Positions 33,601 through 38,930 of a DNA stretch of 40,924 bases are shown piece by piece (position 1 is the first letter of the stretch; the number at the start of each line of letters is the position of its first letter). The notes beneath the pieces are model-generated. The model was given only the letters and a program-made list of their open reading frames with translations, was not told the DNA's origin and searched no databases. Source of the stretch: CAZJNX01 sp964547415 (lineage in GTDB: Bacteria > Pseudomonadota > Alphaproteobacteria > Rhizobiales > Amorphaceae); NCBI GenBank assembly GCA_964547415.1, contig CAZJNX010000012.1, positions 1 through 40,924 on the forward strand, in the 5' to 3' direction. A program made the translations under genes and the position numbers.

Positions 33601-33729
33601 CCGGTCCGGCGAGCCTGCGCCGGGCGGCGTCTCCGACCATGCGACCAGGAAATCGCCGTTGGACAGCCCGATGACCTGACTGTCGCCATCGACCGCGAAG
33701 GGAGGCAGCCACTCGAGGGGTTGAGGCAT
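30697..33729 (-). CDS. RTX calcium-binding protein with N-terminal beta-propeller
   Basis: A 1010-residue protein without a Sec signal, as expected for type I secretion. Residues about 15-380 carry seven evenly spaced motifs of the type L-S-N-G-x-F-x-V-A-W (starting near 22, 78, 139, 190, 236, 291 and 337), which I read as a seven-bladed propeller. Residues about 403-930 hold many glycine/aspartate nonapeptides (GGxGxDxxx), which fold into calcium-binding beta-rolls outside the cell. The last 60 residues (DVVDFTAFGFETLRDLV to the C-terminus) look like the uncleaved type I export signal. No ABC/membrane-fusion exporter genes are in the window. ATG 33729 is the likely start, with AGGTGCGCG upstream. 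Adhesin or matrix function is possible; no enzymatic domain is seen. Confidence 0.88.
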   Translation of the reverse strand: MPQPLEWLPPFAVDGDSQVIGLSNGDFLVAWSETPPGAGSPDRIVGQLYDATGDLVRDTFQLNTLRVIDTTTGFDLAPTNDGGFAISYVDEPETEPGTVSLLWERYDAAGNATAGTLLAAKPYERGDETYRDVRLDVDLLTNASLVSYTDRVFPDSQIRLASVDADGVPGPDAAPWPGIADSAVTDVFFLSNGSFVSLGNDRKLGKRQDYEPLINIGGSAPVQLAEQGLAPRGAALSNGNFVVAWIDARGGDVRFDGDLRFAIYDVTGRTVRSPFTIETPERIDAVRVVALPDGGFVIAIERQVMPVTLIAFNDNGLITGPVRDVGVGSTALLDIAVTGDGRVLVSHIDQFFPDRVREVSIWDPRAGPIDAANYDMPRRHFVETDMVGATPTGSSVRGDDDPNILVGRGGDDTIDGGDGADTVLAAGGEDAIVVQADDVIDAGAGNDRIEVASAGAGTVIDGGEGTDVLAVAAALDLTDATLADLEVLELGGSALTPLTLTSAQLGLFQIMGAALGTSSGRIVLSEPGSATLEVRDLLNLAIVGSSGADELVLATRGLVRTNFDVAGGTGNDRLEAGAGNDTLRGEAGDDALVGNDGRDLLAGGPGADTLSGGAGDDTLLDDADGGGADLLGAGDGDDLVEGGSGVDTISGGSGEDTLAGGGAGDFVTGDGGDDVIRGFGEDAGPGAVAVDGSDFLEGGDGRDTIDGEGGDDFIDGGFDADTLTGGPGDDTILGDEADDGLGNGMDADAIDGGAGRDRIAGGVDADTISGGAGDDILAGGSDGDLVRGGRGDDEIRGFADDTVGSAADGDDRLAGGGGADTIAGEGGDDTIGGGGGGDLIAGGPGADRVSGGGGDDTIGGDRGRDVIGGGPGADRVSGGGGDDAIGGDRGRDVLIGRGGADAIGGGSGRDRIFAGAGNDTVAAGPGNDRIDVGRGRDTIVFEPGDGRDRVTTFSPDDVVDFTAFGFETLRDLVSTVDPRGGDTTLRLGDGDVLILEDVAARDLGPDNAIL
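31051..31212. repeat. Two near-identical 81-base copies in the RTX region
   Basis: The units at about 31051-31131 and 31132-31212 differ at only a few bases. Each encodes 27 residues, that is three RTX nonapeptides (including RVSGGGGDD and IGGDRGRDV). The surrounding RTX units are far more diverged, so this is a recent in-frame duplication. Confidence 0.75.
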
Positions 33730-33839
33730 CGCGCACCTGTCCCGTCAGGAGGGGGGAGCCGGACTGGTCCGGCCGCCGTTTGCCGCATTCGCCCGTCGCG
33801 ACGCTCTCTCGAACAGCAGAAGGCAAATGCGGGAGGCAG

Positions 33840-34424
33840 TCAAGGCAATCGGCGCCCCCGGGACGGATCGCGCAAGGCACCATGCGCAGCGCACGCGCCC
33901 GTCTCGACGGCTCCTCCGACGCCGCCGGCACCGCCGCCTCCGCCCTCGGCCCGTGCGTTGTCGATGACCACCCGCTCGAGCTCGACCTCGCCGCGGTTGA
34001 AGATGGATCGGGCCGCGTCTCCGCCGTTGCCGCCGTCGGCTCCGCGCCCGCTCGCAGAGCCCGCGGCGCCGCTCGTTCCGCCGGACCGGCGGCCTGCCGT
34101 CCACGGGCAGGAGGTCCTGGAGGACGAGCCGCGCCCGTGCCTCGACCTCGAAACGGTGGGTGGCGAACCGGGCGCCGGCCTCGCCCACGCCGTCGATGGT
34201 CGTGGCGCCGTCCCCCGCGGCCCGGCGTCGGCGAGGATGGTGGGGTCCTCGCCCGCGGCGATCGCCCAAGGCCCGTCCGCCGTCGGGAGGCGCACGACGC
34301 CGTCGGCGAAGCGGATGACGTCGGCGCCCGGGGAGGCGGCCACTGCGATCGCCTCGCGCAGGGAAAGCTCCCCGTCGTCCGGATCGACGGCGTCGGTCAC
34401 GTTCGTGACGATGAAGTCGGCCAT
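33840..34424 (-). pseudogene. Frameshifted CSLREC/right-handed beta-helix surface protein remnant
   Basis: From ATG 34424 the first frame encodes a typical CSLREC-type start: FIVTNVTDAVDPDDGELSLR, EAIAVAA and ADVIRFADGVVRL. Near 34215 the sense continues in another frame (TTIDGVGEAG, FEVEARARLVLQDL). Near 34095 it returns to the first frame (SIFNRGEVELERVVIDNA, then Gly-rich AEGGGGGAGGVGGAV). These are the successive beta-helix turns of extracellular CSLREC/pectin-lyase-fold proteins. Homology stops near 33870. Normal members are several hundred residues longer, so the gene is both frameshifted and truncated. It lies directly upstream of the RTX gene on the same strand, suggesting a former pair of secreted proteins. 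Confidence 0.72.
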
Positions 34425-34545
34425 GGCGTCCTCCGTCCGGCGCGGCCGAGGGTCCGCGACAGCGGGACGGCTTTGCTCGCCTCGGGGCGTCGTCGTGCCG
34501 ACTGCGCGGCACACACCCTCGGCCGGGACGGATGCGCGCCGAAGA

Positions 34546-35130
34546 TCAGTCGCGGACGACGGCGGCGCGGGCGAGGGCGACGATTTTCCTCAGGTAGTCC
34601 TCCTCGGACCAGCCGCAGTCGCCGACGAGCCGCTCCCACGTCTCCACCGACAGGAGCGTCCACAACAGGTCGGTCGCCTCCCTCTCCGACAGGGCCGGGT
34701 CGAGCCGGCCGTCCGCGGCGAGCGCCCGGACCGCCGCCGCGCAGCCCTCCCGGACCGCCGCCATCCGCCCCTGCCAGGCCGCGCGCGCCGCCTCGTCCGC
34801 GGGGGCCATGGCACGCAGCGCCCGCGACACCCCGTGGATCTCCGGGATGTAGCGGCCCCATGCCTCCACGAACGCGGCGAGGCGGGCTTCTCCCGAGGTG
34901 GCGGCGCGGCTTTCGGCAAGGCGCGCGTCCACGTCCTTCACCGCGTCGATGTGGCGCGTCGTGGCGATCAGGAGGTCCGCCCGGTTGGGGAAGTGGAGGT
35001 AGAGCGCCTGGCGGCTGATGCCCGCGGCCTTCGCGATGTCGGCCATCCGCACGGCGCCCTCGCCCGCCTCCAGCAGGGACCAGGCGGCCTCCAGGATCCG
35101 CGTGCGGGTGTCGCCTTCGCCTCTTGACAT
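34546..35130 (-). CDS. TetR/AcrR family transcriptional regulator
   Basis: A 194-residue one-component regulator. The N-terminal helix-turn-helix is at about 29-54 (MADIAKAAGISRQALYLHF, then PNRADLL); the rest is an all-helical ligand-binding and dimer domain ending WSEEDYLRKIVALARAA. The start ATG at 35130 lies inside a TTGAC-N5-GTCAA palindrome, and two more copies lie in the intergenic region. The protein therefore very likely represses itself and the divergent oxidoreductase gene. The inducer is unknown. Confidence 0.92.
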   Translation of the reverse strand: MSRGEGDTRTRILEAAWSLLEAGEGAVRMADIAKAAGISRQALYLHFPNRADLLIATTRHIDAVKDVDARLAESRAATSGEARLAAFVEAWGRYIPEIHGVSRALRAMAPADEAARAAWQGRMAAVREGCAAAVRALAADGRLDPALSEREATDLLWTLLSVETWERLVGDCGWSEEDYLRKIVALARAAVVRD

Positions 35131-35138
35131 GGCGTCAA
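35124..35138. promoter_or_regulatory. TetR operator candidate 1
   Basis: Palindrome TTGAC-ATGGC-GTCAA. It covers the start codon of the tetR gene (35128-35130), so binding would block transcription of its own gene. Same half-sites and spacer length as the two copies at 35150 and 35166. Confidence 0.7.
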
Positions 35139-35149
35139 GGAACCCCTAG

Positions 35150-35164
35150 TTGACGCCGTGTCAA
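35150..35164. promoter_or_regulatory. TetR operator candidate 2
   Basis: Palindrome TTGAC-GCCGT-GTCAA, starting 26 bases after the first copy. The TTGAC half-sites also resemble -35 hexamers, so a bound repressor would cover promoter elements in both directions. Confidence 0.75.
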
Positions 35165-35165
35165 G

Positions 35166-35180
35166 TTGACAGGATGTCAA
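35166..35180. promoter_or_regulatory. TetR operator candidate 3
   Basis: Palindrome TTGAC-AGGAT-GTCAA, one base after the second copy (16-base repeat of the unit). The side-by-side arrangement fits cooperative binding of two TetR dimers. Confidence 0.75.
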
Positions 35181-35212
35181 GCGGCGCGGGCCGCGGAACG
35201 GGAGATCGGCAA

Positions 35213-35881
35213 ATGGTCGGGATGGACATGGGCACGGGCACGGGCACGGGCAGGAACGTCGTCGTCATCGGTGCGACGGGGAGCGTGGGGCGTCTCGTCG
35301 TGGCGGAACTCCTCGAGGCGGGGCACCGGGTCACGGCCTTCGCCCGCAACCCGGGGCGGCTCGCGCTCGAGCACCCGGCGCTGACGCGGGTGGCGGGCGA
35401 TGCCCTCGACGGGGAGGCGGTGCGCCGGGCGGTCGCGGGGCAGGACGCGGTGGTCGTCACGCTGGGCGCGGGCGCGTCGCGCCGCAGCCGGGTGCGCTCG
35501 GCCGGCACGCTCGCCGTGATCCGCGCCATGCAGGAGACGGGCGTCAGGCGCCTCCTCGTCCAGTCGACGCTCGGCGCCCACGACAGCCGCGGCAACCTCG
35601 ATTTCTTCTGGAAGCGGATCATGTTCGGCCTCCTCCTGAAGCCGGTCCTCGCCGACCACGAGCTGCAGGAGAGCCTCGTCGCCGCGAGCGGCCTCGACTG
35701 GACCATCGTGCGGCCTGCAGCCTTCACCGACGGCCCGGCCACCGGCGCCTTCCGCGAGGCGTTCCCGCCGACGGAGCGCGGGCTCTCCCTCAGGATCGCC
35801 CGGGCGGACATCGCCGCCTTCCTCGCCCGCCAGCTCGCCGACGCCCGTTACCTCGGCCAGGCCGTCGCGATCTCGAACTGA
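35213..35881 (+). CDS. NAD(P)-binding atypical SDR oxidoreductase
   Basis: A 222-residue cytoplasmic Rossmann-fold protein of the NAD(P)H-binding (NmrA/YwnB-like) group. The dinucleotide motif GATGSVG is at 20-26; VTAFARNPGRL, LLVQSTLGAHDSRGN and LDWTIVRPAAFTDG are characteristic. It probably reduces or senses a small quinone or flavin-like compound. ATG 35213 has GGGAG 8 bases upstream. The in-frame ATGs at 35222 and 35228 are alternatives. The start at 35150 is rejected because it falls inside an operator. It is divergent from and probably repressed by the TetR gene. A short GGCACG repeat encodes Gly-Thr residues before the fold. Confidence 0.85.
   Translation: MVGMDMGTGTGTGRNVVVIGATGSVGRLVVAELLEAGHRVTAFARNPGRLALEHPALTRVAGDALDGEAVRRAVAGQDAVVVTLGAGASRRSRVRSAGTLAVIRAMQETGVRRLLVQSTLGAHDSRGNLDFFWKRIMFGLLLKPVLADHELQESLVAASGLDWTIVRPAAFTDGPATGAFREAFPPTERGLSLRIARADIAAFLARQLADARYLGQAVAISN
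35231..35252. repeat. GGCACG hexamer repeat at the start of the SDR gene
   Basis: Three full copies plus a partial one encode Gly-Thr pairs ahead of the Rossmann fold. In frame and probably neutral, but a possible slippage site. Confidence 0.55.
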
Positions 35882-35911
35882 CGGCCCGCGGCGCCCGGCG
35901 GCGCCCGTCAG
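35878..35911. terminator. Hairpin spanning the SDR and penicillin-binding protein stops
   Basis: CTGACGG (35878-35884) pairs with CCGTCAG (35905-35911) around a GC-rich 20-base interior. The arms contain both stop codons of the convergent genes (TGA at 35879 on plus, TGA at 35910 on minus). It is likely a shared bidirectional terminator. Confidence 0.45.
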
Positions 35912-38163
35912 CCGCCGAACAGGCGGCGGAGGAAGCCGCCGACCCCGTCCTGGTTGCGCTCGGGGATGATGTGGCCGGAGGCGGTCTCCCGGCCGCCCGC
36001 GCCGGACGAGGCCCACACCTGGTCGGTCGGGATCGCCTCGCCCGCGCCAGCGGCCGAGGCCTCGGCGACGCGAGCGCCGGGCAGCTCGGCCACCTGCATC
36101 CCCTCGTGGACGGCGGCCATGATCTCCCGCCAGAGCTGGGCGGGCAGCGACCCGCCGGTCGCCCGCTTCGTCGGCGCGTTGTCGTCGTTGCCGAGCCACA
36201 CGCCCGCGGTGAAGAAGGCCGTGTAGCCCACGAACCAGGCGTCCCGCCAGTTCTGGCTGGTGCCGGTCTTTCCCGCCGCGGGCCACCCCTTGATCCGGGC
36301 GCGCTGGCCCGTGCCGGCGATCAGCGCCTCCGACAGCATGAGGTTCATCTCGCCCACGTGCCGCTCGGAGACGACGCGGTAGGGCCGGATGCCCCGGCGC
36401 TCGTAGAGCACCTGCCCGTCGACCGTCGTGATGCGGCGGATGACGTGGGGCTCCACCGCGAGGCCCCCGTTGGAGAAGGGGACGTAGGCGGTCACGAGGT
36501 CGATGAGGGTGACCTCGCTGGTGCCGAGGGCGATGGAGGCGTTGGCCGCAAGGTCGGCCGTGATGCCGAGGCGGCGGGCGACGGCGGCGACGTTCGCCGG
36601 CCCCACCTCGGCGGCGAGCTGGGCGGCGATGGTGTTGAGGGAGCGGGCGAGGGCCGTCGTGAGCGTCGTCGGGCCGTAGTAGTCGCGGGTGTAGTTCTCC
36701 GGCGCCCAGTTGCCGATGCGGGTCGGCTGGTCGATCCGCATGGAGTTCGGCGTCAGCCCGTACTCGAGGGCGGCGAGGTACACGAACGGCTTGAAGGCCG
36801 AGCCCGGCTGCCGCTCCGCCGAGACCGCCCGGTTGTAGGGGCTCGTCCGGTAGCTGTCGCCGCCCACGAGCGCCTTCACCGCGCCCGAGCCGTCCATGAC
36901 GACGACCGCCCCTTGCGAGACGCCCTTCTCGCGACCCTCCTCGGCGAGGAGGACGCGCAGGTTGTTCTGGGCGAGCTCCTGGAGGCCGAGGTCGATGGTG
37001 GTCTCCACCACCACGTCGGCCGGCACCGTGCCGAGGAGGTCGGGCACGCGGCCCGCCACCCAGTCGGCCACGTAGCCGCCGCTCGGCGCCACCGCCTGCG
37101 GCACGAGGCGGGCCGGGTTCGCGAGCGCGTCCGCCTCCTCCTCGGCCGTGATGAAGCCGGTCTCGCGCATCGCCTTCAGGACGGTGGCGGCGCGGCGCTG
37201 GGCCCGCCCCTCGTCCCCCGTCGGGGCGAAGCGGGAGGGCGCCTTGAGGAGGCCGGCGATCATGGCGGCCTCGGCGATGGAGAGCTCGGAAGCGGGCTTG
37301 TCGAAATAGCGTCGCGCCGCCCCGTCGATCCCCGTCGCGCCCGCGCCCAGGTAGACGCGGTTGAGATACATCTCAAGAATCTCGTCCTTCGAGTGCTTCA
37401 ACTCGAGCCACAGGGCGAGGACGAGTTCCTGCATCTTGCGCTCGAGGGTGCGGTCGGGCTCGAGGAAGAGGTTCTTGGCGAGCTGCTGCGTCAGCGTCGA
37501 GCCACCCTGGACGAGGGCGCCTTCGGACAGGTTCACCGCCATCGCCCGGGCGAGCCCGATGGGGTCCACGCCGAAGTGGGAGTAGAAGCGCCGGTCCTCG
37601 ATGGCCATGACGGCTTGCGGAACGTGGTCCGGCAACTCGTCGAGGCTGACGGCGCGGCCGCCGGTGTCGCCGCGGTTCGCGATCATCTCGCCGCGCTCGG
37701 ACACGATGGCGATGTTGGGCGGGCGCTCGGGCACCTCCCAGGCGGCCGTCGGCGGCAGGGTGAGGGCGAAATAGGCGAGCGCCCCGGCCGCGGCGATCCC
37801 GCCCCAGAGCGCCAGCACCAGCGAGGCCTTGAAGGAGAAGACGAGGAGGCGGCGGCCGAGCGAGCGACGTTGCCCGCCGCCACCGGAGTGGCGGCGCGGG
37901 CGGGCGGACCGCGGTGCCTCGGCCTCCTCGCGCGCGGGGGCGCGCGTGCGGCGGCGGGCGGGAGGCGGCGCCCCGTCCGCCGGGGGGGCGGCGCGCTTCG
38001 CCGTGCGGCGGCTTGGCCTGTCGTCCTCGGGGGGCGGGGCGCTCCGTGGCCGCGGTGCGTCCGCCGCCGCCTTCGTCTTCCGGGCGCGGGGCGCGCCCGG
38101 CCGGTCCCGGCCGCTCGGCCTGATGTCGAGGTCGCCGTCGCGCCGACCCTTCCGCTCCGTCAT
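35908..38163 (-). CDS. Class A bifunctional penicillin-binding protein (PBP1-type)
   Basis: A 751-residue peptidoglycan synthase. Residues 1-105 are a basic, Arg/Pro/Ala-rich cytoplasmic tail; one membrane helix is at about 107-133. The GT51 glycosyltransferase runs from about 150 to 340, with the catalytic glutamate in EDRRFYSHFGVD (E189) and GGSTLTQQLAKN at 220-231. The transpeptidase domain holds S-x-x-K (S455-K458 in PGSAFKPF), SLN at 508-510 and KTGT at 632-635. All catalytic motifs are intact. The product polymerises and crosslinks glycan strands in the periplasm. Start ATG 38163. The long basic tail is larger than in E. coli PBP1 proteins. It lies 113 bases downstream of the small secreted-protein gene on the same strand. 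Confidence 0.94.
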   Translation of the reverse strand: MTERKGRRDGDLDIRPSGRDRPGAPRARKTKAAADAPRPRSAPPPEDDRPSRRTAKRAAPPADGAPPPARRRTRAPAREEAEAPRSARPRRHSGGGGQRRSLGRRLLVFSFKASLVLALWGGIAAAGALAYFALTLPPTAAWEVPERPPNIAIVSERGEMIANRGDTGGRAVSLDELPDHVPQAVMAIEDRRFYSHFGVDPIGLARAMAVNLSEGALVQGGSTLTQQLAKNLFLEPDRTLERKMQELVLALWLELKHSKDEILEMYLNRVYLGAGATGIDGAARRYFDKPASELSIAEAAMIAGLLKAPSRFAPTGDEGRAQRRAATVLKAMRETGFITAEEEADALANPARLVPQAVAPSGGYVADWVAGRVPDLLGTVPADVVVETTIDLGLQELAQNNLRVLLAEEGREKGVSQGAVVVMDGSGAVKALVGGDSYRTSPYNRAVSAERQPGSAFKPFVYLAALEYGLTPNSMRIDQPTRIGNWAPENYTRDYYGPTTLTTALARSLNTIAAQLAAEVGPANVAAVARRLGITADLAANASIALGTSEVTLIDLVTAYVPFSNGGLAVEPHVIRRITTVDGQVLYERRGIRPYRVVSERHVGEMNLMLSEALIAGTGQRARIKGWPAAGKTGTSQNWRDAWFVGYTAFFTAGVWLGNDDNAPTKRATGGSLPAQLWREIMAAVHEGMQVAELPGARVAEASAAGAGEAIPTDQVWASSGAGGRETASGHIIPERNQDGVGGFLRRLFGG

Positions 38164-38276
38164 GGGGTCGAGGTCCGCCTGTCCGTGAACTGGATCGTGG
38201 CCGGGAGGGGGCGGCCCGGCGCGCCGACCCGTTGTCGGCCGCCGGGCTTAACGGTCGATGAACTCCGCCCGCCCGC

Positions 38277-38822
38277 CTACTGGGTCGGGGCGCACACCGT
38301 CTCGCCCGACCGCTCCAGCGAGCCGGTCGCATAATCGAAGACGACGTCCTCGAAAAGGGCCGGCGTGAAGCCCATGCCCACGATGGCGTCGTGCTCGGGA
38401 CAGTTGGCGGGCGTCGCCTCCTCGCCCGTCCCCATCAGGAAGGCGAAGCCGCCGTCCACGAACTGGAGCCCCTCGCCGTCCTCGTAGGAAACGCCGAGCA
38501 CCTGGGTGCCCCGCTCGAGGTCGAAGACGGCAAGGCCCCGCTCCGGACCGGTACCGGCGTCGAGGATCAGGTAGCCGGCCTCGAGGGCGATCGGCCAGTA
38601 GGCGTCGTCCGGGTCGTCGAGGACGAAGTCGTCCGGCCCCGGGTTCCAGGCGCAGGCGGCGCCCGCGGGGCGCACGAGAATGTCGTAGCCCGGCGCGTCC
38701 GTCCGCTCCTGCAGCACGAGGAGGCGGCCCGCCATGGTGTCGCATTCGACGGCCGAGGCGGCGGCGGGCATCATGGCGAGGAGGGACGCGGCGAGGGTCG
38801 CGGTTGCCAACGGTCGCGGCAT
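38277..38822 (-). CDS. Small exported protein of unknown function
   Basis: I do not recognise a family. The protein has 181 residues with a clear Sec signal peptide (MPRPLATATLAASLLAMM to about residue 24, cleavage near ASA). The mature part is acidic, with cysteines at C27, C57, C144 and C177 that could form two disulfides, and a beta-rich pattern. ATG 38822 has GGAGACACACACA upstream, a good ribosome binding site. It is divergent from polA across 108 bases and upstream of the penicillin-binding protein gene on the same strand. Confidence 0.75.
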   Translation of the reverse strand: MPRPLATATLAASLLAMMPAAASAVECDTMAGRLLVLQERTDAPGYDILVRPAGAACAWNPGPDDFVLDDPDDAYWPIALEAGYLILDAGTGPERGLAVFDLERGTQVLGVSYEDGEGLQFVDGGFAFLMGTGEEATPANCPEHDAIVGMGFTPALFEDVVFDYATGSLERSGETVCAPTQ

Positions 38823-38930
38823 TGTGTGTGTCTCCGGAAAGGGTGGCGCCGGCGGCGCGGCGCGGGCCTCAAGTGCGATGCGCCGGGCGGGCCGGCAAGG
38901 GGCGGTCCCTCGAAAAGGCGGGAGTGGGCG

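Noticed and set aside
30526..35127. Open frame of 1533 codons on the plus strand across the RTX gene
   Set aside because: It mirrors the RTX repeats in antisense (Val/Ala/Arg/Asp repeats) and spans several genes. The minus-strand reading has clear RTX nonapeptides and propeller motifs.
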